A DNA stretch of 64,000 bases from Alcaligenaceae bacterium (GTDB taxonomy: Bacteria; Pseudomonadota; Gammaproteobacteria; Burkholderiales; Burkholderiaceae_B), in NCBI GenBank assembly GCA_013416435.1, contig JACCEN010000007.1, forward strand, positions 62,001 to 126,000, written 5' to 3'. This document shows, piece after piece, positions 54,704 through 63,177 of this stretch. The notes beneath the pieces are model-generated. The model saw only the letters and a program-made list of their open reading frames with translations, was not told the DNA's origin and ran no database searches. Position numbers and translations under genes: made by a program. Every line of letters begins with the position of its first letter. Positions within the stretch are counted from its first letter, which is position 1.

Positions 54704-56215
54704 TCAGCCCGCCTGGGCCAGCAGGTAATGGACGAGCAAGGGGACAGGGCGGCCCGATGCGCCCTTGTCCTTGCCGCTGCGCCACGCCGTGCCGGCGATG
54801 TCCAGGTGTGCCCAGGGATAGTTCTTGGTGAACCGCGACAGGAAGCATGCCGCCGTGACGGATCCCCCCGGCATGCCGCCGATATTGGCCATGTCGGCGA
54901 AATTCGAATGGAGCTGTTCCTGATAGGCGTCCTCCAGGGGCATGCGCCACGCGGTATCGTTGGCCTCGCGTCCCGCTTTCAGAAGGCTGTCGGCGAGTTC
55001 GTCGCTCTTGCTGAAAAGCCCGGTGTTGACGTGGCCCAGCGCCACCACGCAAGCGCCGGTCAGGGTGGCGATGTCGATCACGGCGGCCGGCTTGAAGCGT
55101 TCGGCGTATGTCAGGGCATCGCACAGCACCAGGCGGCCCTCGGCATCGGTATTGAGGATTTCGATGGTCTGGCCCGACATGCTGGTGACGACGTCGCCCG
55201 GCTTGTTGGCACGCCCGCTGGGCAGGTTCTCGCAGGCGGGAATCAGGCCGATGACTTCGCGGCCGAGCTCGAGCTCGGCAACCGCGCGCAGCGTGCCCAG
55301 CACGCTGGCGGCGCCGCACATGTCGTATTTCATTTCGTCCATGTTGGCGGCGGGCTTGAGCGAGATGCCGCCGGCGTCGAAGGTAATGCCTTTGCCGACC
55401 AGTACGATGGGCGCCTTGTCGCCCTTCGATGCGGGCTTGCCCGTGGCGGGCGTGTGCCTGAGGACGATGAAGGCGGGCGGTTCATAGGAGCCGCGCGCCA
55501 CCGAAAGGAAGGAGCCCATCTTGAGGGCTTCGATCTGTTTGGCGTTGAGGACTTCGGCCTTGAGCGACTTGAATTCCTTGGCCAGCTTTTTGGCGGTGGC
55601 GCCCAGATAGGTGGGTGTGCAGACGTTGGGTGGCAGGTCGCCGAGTTCGCGCGTGAGATTCATGCCGTTGGCGATGGCGCGACCTTCGCGCAGTCCGTTC
55701 TGGACTTGGGTTGCCTGCGTGCGCGGGATCCAGACCGTGAACTTCTTGAGTTTGGGCGCGCCATCCTTTTCCTTGTCTTTGCTCAGGGTGGCGCTGTACC
55801 GGTAGACCGACACGCCGGCGGCGCAGGCGGCGGAACGGGCGCGGGCCCGCAAGCTGCTGTCGGGGCAGTCGATGGCAGCCAGCGTGGAAGTGCCTTCGGA
55901 CAGGTTGGCGCCGACGCAGTATTTTGCGAAAGCCTGTTCAGCTTTGGTATGCGCGGCGGCTGTATAGGATTCTTGATTGCCCAGGCCGATTAAAATGACG
56001 CGTACCGCGCTCACGCCGGGCAGGTTGTGCAAGGCAAGATGGCTGCCGGCCTTGCCTTTGAATTCAGTCTTGAGCGCCGCGCTCACGGCGCCATTGCTTG
56101 CGCGATCGATGGTTTCAGCGGCAGGGCTCAGCGCGCCGTCGGCGAATATGCCGATGGCCAGCGCCGCTGTTTTCAATTGATGCAATGAAGCGGTGGTCTG
56201 TGTGCTAAATTCCAT
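54704..56215 (-). CDS. pepA: Leucyl aminopeptidase (cytosol aminopeptidase PepA)
   Basis: Two-zinc M17 aminopeptidase that releases N-terminal residues; in E. coli it also acts in Xer recombination and carAB control. The 503-residue protein has the lysine/aspartate metal site in [27 protein letters not shown], and the diagnostic [14 protein letters not shown]. It is divergent from lptF with a 55-base gap, a widely conserved layout. Confidence 0.97.
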   Translation of the reverse strand: MEFSTQTTASLHQLKTAALAIGIFADGALSPAAETIDRASNGAVSAALKTEFKGKAGSHLALHNLPGVSAVRVILIGLGNQESYTAAAHTKAEQAFAKYCVGANLSEGTSTLAAIDCPDSSLRARARSAACAAGVSVYRYSATLSKDKEKDGAPKLKKFTVWIPRTQATQVQNGLREGRAIANGMNLTRELGDLPPNVCTPTYLGATAKKLAKEFKSLKAEVLNAKQIEALKMGSFLSVARGSYEPPAFIVLRHTPATGKPASKGDKAPIVLVGKGITFDAGGISLKPAANMDEMKYDMCGAASVLGTLRAVAELELGREVIGLIPACENLPSGRANKPGDVVTSMSGQTIEILNTDAEGRLVLCDALTYAERFKPAAVIDIATLTGACVVALGHVNTGLFSKSDELADSLLKAGREANDTAWRMPLEDAYQEQLHSNFADMANIGGMPGGSVTAACFLSRFTKNYPWAHLDIAGTAWRSGKDKGASGRPVPLLVHYLLAQAG

Positions 56216-56270
56216 TCCAGTTTCCCGAGAGTGTCCATAGGATGCTTGTGATTATCCCGCATATTCTCTC

Positions 56271-57392
56271 ATGTCACTATTCAAGCGTTCCGTAGTCTCC
56301 GAAATCATGAGTCACGCCGGCGTCGTGCTGTCCACGCTGCTGGTGGTATGGCTCAGCGTATTGCTGGTGCGCTTGCTTGGCGAGGCAGCCAACGGGTCCA
56401 TAGGCGCCGACGTGGTGTTCGGGCTGGCCACGTTTTCCAGCATCACAGCCTTGCCCGTCATTTTGTCGGTGTCGCTGTTCATTGCCGTCCTGACGACGGT
56501 CACGCGCAATTTCCGTGAATCCGAAATGGTGGTGTGGTTTGCCAGCGGGCTATCGCTGAAAGACTGGATAGGGCCGATTATGCGCTGCGCGGTGCCGATT
56601 GCCTTGATGATCGCGGTCCTGACCCTGGTCGCCTCGCCCTGGGCCTATCGGCAGATCACCGAGTACCGGCAGCGCTACGAGCAGCGTTCCGACCTTTCCA
56701 AGGTGACGACCGGCCAGTTCATTGAAACCAATGACGGCGCACGGGTGTTTTTTGCTGAACAGCCCACGCAACCGGGCGAAGAGATGGGCAACATCATTGC
56801 GCGGGTCGTGGATCAGGAATGGCTGAGCGTCGTCACCGCTCAAGGCGCGCGCATCCAGGAGGAAGCCAACGGCGACCGCTTTCTGGTCTTGAGCGAAGGC
56901 CATCGCTACGACCTGAAGCCCGGCCTGCCCGATTTTCGCCTGATCGACTTCGAGCGCTACGGCTTCCGGCTCGAAAGCAAGGCCAGCGCGAGCTCGATCG
57001 ACGCGGCGCGCCAGCTTGCCGAAAGCCAGATCAAGGCCAGGCCGACCATGCAGCTGTTCGCCGACGACACGGACGAGGCCAGGTCGCAGATCATGTGGCG
57101 GCTGGCCTTGCCGCTGGCGGCATTGAACCTTGCCTTGCTGGCCATTCCGCTGGGCTCGGTCAACCCGCGGCTCGGGCGCTCGGGCGATTTTCTCATCGCC
57201 GGCCTGGTCGGCCTGCTTTACATGAACCTGATCAATCTGTCGCGTGGCTGGATCGGTAGCGGGCAATTGAGTTTCGGCGTCGGCGTCTGGCTGGTGCATG
57301 CCATTTTCACGGCATTGATGGCCTATATGATGTGGCGCAAGCTGCGCGTCAAGGCTCCCAAGGATCCGGCTTCGCCCGACCCCGCGGTTTGA
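56271..57392 (+). CDS. lptF: LPS export ABC transporter permease LptF
   Basis: Inner-membrane subunit that with LptG and LptB extracts LPS for transport to the outer membrane. The 373-residue protein has six membrane helices, three at each end, flanking a periplasmic beta-jellyroll; RSVVSEIMSHAGVVLSTLLVV and the ALNLALLAIPLGSVNPRLGRSGDF segment are typical. lptG normally follows directly but here repeat cluster 9 and an opposite-strand operon follow, so lptG must be elsewhere. Confidence 0.95.
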   Translation: MSLFKRSVVSEIMSHAGVVLSTLLVVWLSVLLVRLLGEAANGSIGADVVFGLATFSSITALPVILSVSLFIAVLTTVTRNFRESEMVVWFASGLSLKDWIGPIMRCAVPIALMIAVLTLVASPWAYRQITEYRQRYEQRSDLSKVTTGQFIETNDGARVFFAEQPTQPGEEMGNIIARVVDQEWLSVVTAQGARIQEEANGDRFLVLSEGHRYDLKPGLPDFRLIDFERYGFRLESKASASSIDAARQLAESQIKARPTMQLFADDTDEARSQIMWRLALPLAALNLALLAIPLGSVNPRLGRSGDFLIAGLVGLLYMNLINLSRGWIGSGQLSFGVGVWLVHAIFTALMAYMMWRKLRVKAPKDPASPDPAV

Positions 57393-57407
57393 GCGGGGGG
57401 AGGCCTT

Positions 57408-57495
57408 GGGGTCAGACCCCGTGCGGGGTCTGGCCCCCACCTCCGGACCCAGTACGGGAGATCCCGGGGTCAGACCCCGTGCGGGGTCTGACCCC
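57408..57495. repeat. Palindromic repeat cluster 9 (two copies)
   Basis: Copies at about 57408-57437 (loop GTGC) and 57466-57495 (loop GTGC). It lies between the convergent lptF and cytochrome c genes; its last base is the last base of the cytochrome stop codon. Confidence 0.94.
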
Positions 57496-57887
57496 TACTT
57501 CCGGGCCTTGCATTCGGGCGACGAGTCGGCCTGCCGCAGCCATGCAATGAGGTCGGCGCGCTCCTGGGCGTCGGGGATGCCCGCATAGCCCATGGACGTT
57601 CCCGGCACCTTGTCCATGGGGCTGCGCAGGAAGGTGTCCAGCGCCGCTTCGTCCCAGACTATGCCGGAAGCCCGCATGGCCGGGGAGTAGGGAAAGCCGG
57701 GCACAGACCCTGCCTTGCGCCCCAGCAGGCCGCAGTGCCGCGGACCGGTCCGGTCATAGGCCAGGGCATGGCAGGCCAGACATCGCTCATAGACGGTGGC
57801 GCCTCGAACGGCGTCGCCGGTAGGGCCCGCCGCGCACAGCGAGGCGCTTGAAAGCAGCCCGGCTCCCAACGCTAGGCGCAGGATCAT
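57495..57887 (-). CDS. Class I c-type cytochrome
   Basis: A 130-residue exported monohaem cytochrome: signal peptide (MILRLALGAGLLSSASLCAA), haem motif CLACH at 36-40, GPRHCGLLGRKAG, and the axial methionine M99 in PGTSMGYAG. The pattern fits the mitochondrial-type cytochrome c2 family. It overlaps the ferritin-like gene by 4 bases, so the two are co-translated, and probably work together in the periplasm. Confidence 0.92.
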   Translation of the reverse strand: MILRLALGAGLLSSASLCAAGPTGDAVRGATVYERCLACHALAYDRTGPRHCGLLGRKAGSVPGFPYSPAMRASGIVWDEAALDTFLRSPMDKVPGTSMGYAGIPDAQERADLIAWLRQADSSPECKARK

Positions 57888-58459
57888 GATACGAAAGCGT
57901 CCGGCACCGGCGCCTCCCCCAGAGCATTGCGCAGCACGGCCCAGTGCATGGCTTCATCGCCCAGTATGCTGGCCGCCGCCTTTGCCAGTTCGCGATTGTC
58001 CAGGATGGGCACGGCGCCGAGGTAGGCGCTGACCGCCCCCTTTTCCAGCAGCGCGGCGAAGCGGAGCACATCTTCCTGAGATTTGAGTTTCTCAGTCGGA
58101 AATTGATATTTATCCTTGGCCGAAGCGGGTCGGCCGCCGAGCGTCTGAACGGTTCTCGCCAGCAGTTCCGCATGCTGGGCATGATGTCCCTGAAAAGTGA
58201 GGGCGAGGTCACGGACGGGCGGCTTCAGCAGGCCGCTGTCCGCGCCCAGCTGATAGGCCGCAATGGCTTCCAGTTCGGCACTCAGGGCGGAGTTCAGGAC
58301 GCGGATATCGGAAGCCGGCGCGTCCTGGCCCTTGGCCAGGGCGGGCCGTCCGGCGAGCAGGGCAATGGCAGTGCCCGACAGGACCAAGCCGGTGCCACCG
58401 AGAAAGGCGCGGCGCGGAAGGTGCAAGGCCGGCGTGGCGGCGAAAGCGAGAAACGACAT
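57884..58459 (-). CDS. Ferritin-like domain protein with twin-arginine-type signal
   Basis: A 191-residue protein. Residues 16-17 are arginines before a hydrophobic stretch (RRAFLGGTGLVLSGTAIALLAG), which resembles a Tat signal, suggesting export with a bound metal. The mature part is a four-helix ferritin-like domain with candidate metal ligands E62, E64, H93, H96, E139, E169 and H172. Function is unknown; iron or peroxide chemistry in the periplasm is plausible. It lies between an ECF sigma gene and a cytochrome gene. Confidence 0.82.
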   Translation of the reverse strand: MSFLAFAATPALHLPRRAFLGGTGLVLSGTAIALLAGRPALAKGQDAPASDIRVLNSALSAELEAIAAYQLGADSGLLKPPVRDLALTFQGHHAQHAELLARTVQTLGGRPASAKDKYQFPTEKLKSQEDVLRFAALLEKGAVSAYLGAVPILDNRELAKAAASILGDEAMHWAVLRNALGEAPVPDAFVS

Positions 58460-58530
58460 GATGCTTCTCCTTGAGGAAAAGGATGGAGTGGCCCCTGATG
58501 GGGAAAAGAGAGGAGTGGGGAAGACCTGCG

Positions 58531-59226
58531 CTATGGCGCGGCGTCGAGCCGGGTAAGGACGTTCGCCACGATGCGGTTGCAGCGGTTGCCGGCAAAGCTG
58601 AAGCTTTCAGGCAGGGCGTCTTTCGGCATGCTTCCAAGAGACTCGCGTAGCAGGCGGCGCGCGCGGAAATAGCGGCTGCGCACGGTGGCCGGCGCAATCT
58701 GCAAGAGCGCGGCTGTCTCTTCCACGCTCAATTCTTCGACGGCGCGCAGAACGAACACCATCCGGAAAAGATCGGGAAGCTGATCGATGCGTGTTTCCAG
58801 AATGTGCCGGACTTGGCGTCCCGCCAGGTTTTCCTCCGGCATGCCGCCCACCGACAGGGGCATCGAGGTTTCCATGCTGATGTCCCCATCTGAAGGCTCG
58901 TCCTTGAACTCGAGCCAGGCCGCCATGTGATTGATCTTGCGCAGGCGGCGCACCGACTCGTTGACCACGATGCGCACCAGCCAGGTCGAGAGCGCGGAGT
59001 TTCCGCGGAACCGATGCATGGCACAGTAGGCCTTGTAGAAGGCGTCTTGTACGGCCTCTTCAGCGTCCGCATCGTTGCGTAGAATGCTGCGCGCGCTGCG
59101 GTACATGCGCTGGTTCAGGCTGCGCATCAGGCCGATGAAGGCCTGGCGGTCGCCTTGAGCGATGCGTTGCGCCAGATGCAGGTCGGCGACGTGATTTTCT
59201 GGGGGTTTGACCAGGGCGAGCGGCAT
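58531..59226 (-). CDS. ECF-type RNA polymerase sigma factor
   Basis: A 231-residue sigma-70 family protein with region 2 (DADAEEAVQDAFYKAYCAMHRFRGN, WLVRIVVNESVRRLRK) and region 4 (LPDLFRMVFVLRAVEELSVEETAALLQIAPATVRSRYFRARRLL). The last 25 residues (FAGNRCNRIVANVLTRL) form an extension with one cysteine. It is the first gene of a three-gene operon with the ferritin-like and cytochrome genes. No anti-sigma factor or zinc-finger anti-sigma is adjacent. Confidence 0.9.
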   Translation of the reverse strand: MPLALVKPPENHVADLHLAQRIAQGDRQAFIGLMRSLNQRMYRSARSILRNDADAEEAVQDAFYKAYCAMHRFRGNSALSTWLVRIVVNESVRRLRKINHMAAWLEFKDEPSDGDISMETSMPLSVGGMPEENLAGRQVRHILETRIDQLPDLFRMVFVLRAVEELSVEETAALLQIAPATVRSRYFRARRLLRESLGSMPKDALPESFSFAGNRCNRIVANVLTRLDAAP

Positions 59227-59257
59227 GTCGGTATCCTGAATGTATCTGCTTGCCCCA

Positions 59258-60217
59258 TTAGATGCCGTGCGCGACGGCGGCGTTCCCGCCGGCTTCCCGC
59301 GGCAGGTATTTCAGTGTGCCCTCATCACCCCGCATCAGGCCCTGGTTGAGCTGTACGGAGGCCTTCAGAAAGTCCCATAGCGCCATGACACGGCTGGAAT
59401 GCCGGAGGTCTTCGTGGCAATACATCCAGAAGCTGCGCCGCACTTCGATCTCGTCTTCGAGGACGGCTTGAAGCCTGGCGTCCTGTGCCGCCATGAAGCA
59501 GGGCAGGATGGCCAGAGACTGGCCTTGCAGGGCGGCGTGGTATTGCGCCACGACACTGGTGCTCTTGAATATCACTCTTGCGTCGGAAACGATGTCCTCG
59601 AGATAGCGCAAGTGATCGCTGAACAGGAGCTCTTCGACATAGCCGATGAAGGTGTGCGATGGCAGGTCGGCCTTGCTGCGTATCGGGTGGGAATCCGCCA
59701 GATATGCCTTGCTGCCATAGAGCTTGAGCGAATAATCCAGCAGCTTGGTGCATAGATAGGGCCCACGCTGCGGGCGTTCCAGGGAGATCGCGATATCGGC
59801 CTCGCGCTTGGAAAGGCTGATGAAACGGGGCACGGGCATGATGTCCAGCGTCACGGCGGGAAAGCGGCGCTGGAAGTCCACCATGAGCGGCGCCAGGACA
59901 TAGCTGCCGAATCCTTCGGTCGAGCCGACGCGCAAATGGCCCGACACGGCTTGCGACTGGCCGGATATTTCTTCACGCGCATTGATCAGCGTGCCTTCTA
60001 TGCGTTCGGCGTAGGCAAAAAAGCGCTGGCCGTCTTCGGTCAGCGTGAAGCCGCTGGCCTTCGACTTGTTGAACAGGACGGCGTTCAGTTCGCGTTCTAG
60101 GGCCTGGATCCTGCGCGAGACGGTGCTGTGCCGCACACCCAGGCGCTGCGCCGCGGCGCTGACGCGCTGCGTGCGGGCCACTTCAAGAAAATAACGGATT
60201 CCGTCCCAGTCGAGCAT
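59258..60217 (-). CDS. LysR-type transcriptional regulator
   Basis: A 319-residue regulator: N-terminal winged helix-turn-helix (DWDGIRYFLEVARTQRVSAAAQRLGVRHSTVSRRIQALE) and a periplasmic-binding-like effector domain from about residue 90. It is divergent from the binding protein/mmsA pair and probably controls it and itself, as is usual for this arrangement. The effector is unknown. Confidence 0.93.
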   Translation of the reverse strand: MLDWDGIRYFLEVARTQRVSAAAQRLGVRHSTVSRRIQALERELNAVLFNKSKASGFTLTEDGQRFFAYAERIEGTLINAREEISGQSQAVSGHLRVGSTEGFGSYVLAPLMVDFQRRFPAVTLDIMPVPRFISLSKREADIAISLERPQRGPYLCTKLLDYSLKLYGSKAYLADSHPIRSKADLPSHTFIGYVEELLFSDHLRYLEDIVSDARVIFKSTSVVAQYHAALQGQSLAILPCFMAAQDARLQAVLEDEIEVRRSFWMYCHEDLRHSSRVMALWDFLKASVQLNQGLMRGDEGTLKYLPREAGGNAAVAHGI

Positions 60218-60232
60218 GGCAGTTGTGCATAA

Positions 60233-60245
60233 ATTAGCAACTAAT
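60233..60245. promoter_or_regulatory. Candidate LysR operator
   Basis: ATTAG, CAA, CTAAT: a perfect inverted repeat fitting the T-N11-A rule of LysR sites, 15 bases before the regulator start and in the 120-base divergent region. TTGTGCAT on one side and GTGCAAAT on the other extend the symmetry imperfectly. Confidence 0.55.
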
Positions 60246-60337
60246 GTGCAAATATTTTGATAGGAATTGGTTTTTTACACAACTACACTGCGAGAGTGCC
60301 TGCGGGCGCGACCCTATAAAAAACATCGGAGACAAGC

Positions 60338-61561
60338 ATGAAGAGACTCAGTGTGTCACTGGCTATCAGTGTTTGCATGGGCGTATTGGGAACGGCCAGC
60401 GCCAAGGCGCCGGCGGTCAAGATCGGCATCCTTACCGATATGTCGGGTACCTACGCCTCCATGGGCGGGGCGGGGTCGGTCGCCGCGGCGCAATTGGCCA
60501 TCGACGACTGCCTGGCAGCCGAGTGCAAAGGCATGGACATCGATCTTCTGTCGGCCGACAACCAGAACAAGGCCGACGTGGGCGCCGCCAAGGCCCGCGA
60601 ATGGTTCGACCGGGACGGCGTCACCGCCATTGCGGACCTGACCAACTCCGCCGTGGCTCTGGCGGTGCAAGGCATCGCCAAGGAGAAAAACAAGGTAGTG
60701 ATGTTTTCCGGCCCGGCCACCACGGAACTGACCAACAAGTCTTGCTCTCCCGTGGGCTTTCATTGGATGTTCGATGTCTATTCCCAATCGGTCGGCGGCG
60801 TAGGCGCCACCATCGAGAAGGGCGGAAAGTCCTGGTTCTTCATCACGGTCGACTACGCGTTCGGCCATTCCCTGCAGAAGGGCGCCGGAGACATGGTGCA
60901 GAAGCTGGGCGGCACGGTCGTGGGTTCGGTGCTGCATCCCCTGAATGTCCCGGATTTCGCCTCTTATCTGCTTCAGGCCCAAAGCTCAAAGGCTCAGGTC
61001 GTGGCGCTGGCCAATGGCGGGGCCGACGTGGTCAACGCCATCAAGCAGGCGCGCGAATTCGGGATCGTCTCCGGGGGACAGCGGCTGGCCTCGCTCCTGA
61101 TCTTTCTTTCGGATTTGCGCGCACTGGGACTGGATACCGCGCAAGGCCTGACGTATGTCGACGGCTTCTATTGGGATTTCGATGACGGCACGCGCAAGTG
61201 GTCGGACCGATTTGCGCAGGCCTTCCGCGGCCTGAAGCCGACCATGACGCAGGCCGGCGTGTATTCGAGCGTGCTGCATTATCTGAAAGCCGTCGCTGCC
61301 GCGCAGTCCACCGACGGCGACGTGGTTGCGGCGAAGATGAGGGAATTGCCCATACAGGACCTGGTCATGCGCAATGCGTCCATACGCCCGGACGGCCGGG
61401 TGATCCACGACATGTATCTGTACGAGGTGAAGCGGCCTTCGGAGTCCACCGGCGAATGGGATCTGTCCAAACTGGTCGCCACCATACCGGCCGCCGACGC
61501 CTTCCAGCCTTTGTCCGAATCCACATGCCCTCTCGTGGCGGAATCCAAGGCCGCCGGCTGA
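60338..61561 (+). CDS. Branched-chain amino acid type ABC transporter, periplasmic binding protein (no adjacent permease)
   Basis: A 407-residue exported binding protein (signal MKRLSVSLAISVCMGVLGTASA) closely resembling that of Liv system 2. GGAGA precedes the ATG. No permease or ATPase gene is nearby, so it may dock to one of the existing Liv membrane complexes. Its pairing with mmsA and a divergent LysR gene suggests a ligand whose breakdown passes through a semialdehyde, such as a branched-chain or beta-amino acid, but that is inference. Confidence 0.92.
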   Translation: MKRLSVSLAISVCMGVLGTASAKAPAVKIGILTDMSGTYASMGGAGSVAAAQLAIDDCLAAECKGMDIDLLSADNQNKADVGAAKAREWFDRDGVTAIADLTNSAVALAVQGIAKEKNKVVMFSGPATTELTNKSCSPVGFHWMFDVYSQSVGGVGATIEKGGKSWFFITVDYAFGHSLQKGAGDMVQKLGGTVVGSVLHPLNVPDFASYLLQAQSSKAQVVALANGGADVVNAIKQAREFGIVSGGQRLASLLIFLSDLRALGLDTAQGLTYVDGFYWDFDDGTRKWSDRFAQAFRGLKPTMTQAGVYSSVLHYLKAVAAAQSTDGDVVAAKMRELPIQDLVMRNASIRPDGRVIHDMYLYEVKRPSESTGEWDLSKLVATIPAADAFQPLSESTCPLVAESKAAG

Positions 61562-61610
61562 TGCATCACCCTTGACACGCAATCCGCGTGCATAGTTCTA
61601 GGAGACTTCA

Positions 61611-63104
61611 ATGAGTGCAGTTCCACGCATCCCGCTGCTGATCGGCGGAAAACTCGTGCAATCGAAAACCACCGAATGGCGCGATGTATTCAATCCGGCG
61701 ACTCAGGAGGTGGTGGCGCAAGTTCCGTTCGCCACCAAAGAAGAGCTCGATCTGGCGGTGGAAAATTCGCGCGAGGCATTTGCCGCGTGGCGCAATACCA
61801 GCCAAGCCGCGCGCACGCGGGTCATGCTCAATCTTCAGAAGCTGGTTCGTGACAACACGGCCGCGCTGGCCAAGGCGATTACGCTGGAGCACGGCAAGAC
61901 CCTGCCGGATGCCGAAGGCGAAGTGGGCCGCGGTCTTGAGGTCATCGAGCATGCGTGCGCGATATCGTCTTTGCAACTGGGCGAATATGCCGAGAACGCC
62001 GCGACGGGCATCGATGTCTATACCCTGATACAGCCTCTGGGCGTATGTGCCGGCATCACGGCGTTCAATTTCCCCATCATGCTGCCTTGCTTCATGTTTC
62101 CGATCGCCGTCGCGGCCGGCAACACCTTCATACTGAAACCGTCGGAACAGGATCCGAGCTCATCCCTGATGCTGGCCCAGCTGGCGCTGGAGGCGGGACT
62201 GCCTCCAGGCGTGCTCAACGTGATCCATGGCGGGGCGGACATTGCCAATGGGTTGTGCGAACATCCTCATGTGAAGGCAGTTTCCTTCATTGGCTCGACA
62301 CGCGTGGGCACTGAAATCTACCGGCGCGCGTCCGAAGCCGGCAAGCGATGCCAGGCCATGATGGGCGCCAAGAACCACTGCGTGATCATGCCGGACGCCG
62401 ACCGCGAGGTGGCATTGAACCAGTTGGTGGGTGCGGCCTTCGGAGCGGCGGGACAGCGCTGCATGGCCACGTCGGTCGCGGTGGTGGTCGGCGAGGCCAA
62501 GGACTGGCTGCCGGATTTCGTCGAGCGCGCGCGCAAACTCAAGGTCAATATAGGCTCCGATCGCGATGCGGATCTCGGCCCGCTGGTTTCTCCCGCCGCG
62601 AAGAAGCGCGTAGAGGGCTTGATACAGAAAGGCGTCGAAGAGGGCGCTGAACTGCTGCTGGATGGGCGCGGCCTGAGCGTTGCCGGCTACGAGCAGGGAA
62701 ACTTCGTGGGGCCGACCGTCTTCGGCGGCGTCAAAGCCGACATGGCCATATACTGCGAAGAAATATTCGGCCCAGTGCTGTGCGTGGTGTGCGTCGACAC
62801 CTTGGAAGAGGCGGTGGAGTTCATCAACCAGAATCCCAACGGCAACGGCGTGGCGGTGTTCACGCAGGACGGCGGCACCGCGCGCTACTTCCAGAACCAC
62901 ATCGACGTCGGGCAGATCGGCATCAACATCCCGATTCCGGTTCCCGTCGCCTGGTTCAGCTTCACCGGGTCGCGCGCCTCGAAGCTGGGCGACCTGGGTC
63001 CCAACGGCAAGCAGGCGGTGCATTTCTGGACGCAGACAAAGACCGTGACGGCGCGCTGGGTGGCGCACGCCACTGGAGTGAACACTACCATCTCCATGAA
63101 GTAA
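61611..63104 (+). CDS. mmsA: CoA-acylating methylmalonate-semialdehyde dehydrogenase
   Basis: Oxidises methylmalonate or malonate semialdehyde to propionyl-CoA or acetyl-CoA in valine, beta-alanine or inositol breakdown. The 497-residue aldehyde dehydrogenase has NAD-site blocks FNFPIMLPCFMFPIA and FIGSTRVGTEIY, and the catalytic cysteine in GAAGQRCMATSVAVVVG, which is the MmsA-type context. AGGAG precedes the ATG. It ends in the hairpin that also overlaps the cysB promoter. Confidence 0.94.
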   Translation: MSAVPRIPLLIGGKLVQSKTTEWRDVFNPATQEVVAQVPFATKEELDLAVENSREAFAAWRNTSQAARTRVMLNLQKLVRDNTAALAKAITLEHGKTLPDAEGEVGRGLEVIEHACAISSLQLGEYAENAATGIDVYTLIQPLGVCAGITAFNFPIMLPCFMFPIAVAAGNTFILKPSEQDPSSSLMLAQLALEAGLPPGVLNVIHGGADIANGLCEHPHVKAVSFIGSTRVGTEIYRRASEAGKRCQAMMGAKNHCVIMPDADREVALNQLVGAAFGAAGQRCMATSVAVVVGEAKDWLPDFVERARKLKVNIGSDRDADLGPLVSPAAKKRVEGLIQKGVEEGAELLLDGRGLSVAGYEQGNFVGPTVFGGVKADMAIYCEEIFGPVLCVVCVDTLEEAVEFINQNPNGNGVAVFTQDGGTARYFQNHIDVGQIGINIPIPVPVAWFSFTGSRASKLGDLGPNGKQAVHFWTQTKTVTARWVAHATGVNTTISMK

Positions 63105-63145
63105 GCTTATTACCAGAATAAATATAAATTAATTTCTTTATTACA

Positions 63146-63177
63146 TATAATAGCCCTACTTACAGGGCTATTTTTTT
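63146..63177 (+). promoter_or_regulatory. Overlapping cysB promoter and mmsA terminator
   Basis: A perfect -10 TATAAT (63146-63151) runs into an 8-bp hairpin: ATAGCCCT (63150-63157), loop ACTTAC, AGGGCTAT (63164-63171), ending in a seven-base T run that abuts the cysB ATG. It reads as an intrinsic terminator for mmsA. A transcript starting about 63158 from the -10 would lack the left arm and leave AGGG (63164-63167) free as a ribosome site. No good -35 is seen. Confidence 0.6.
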
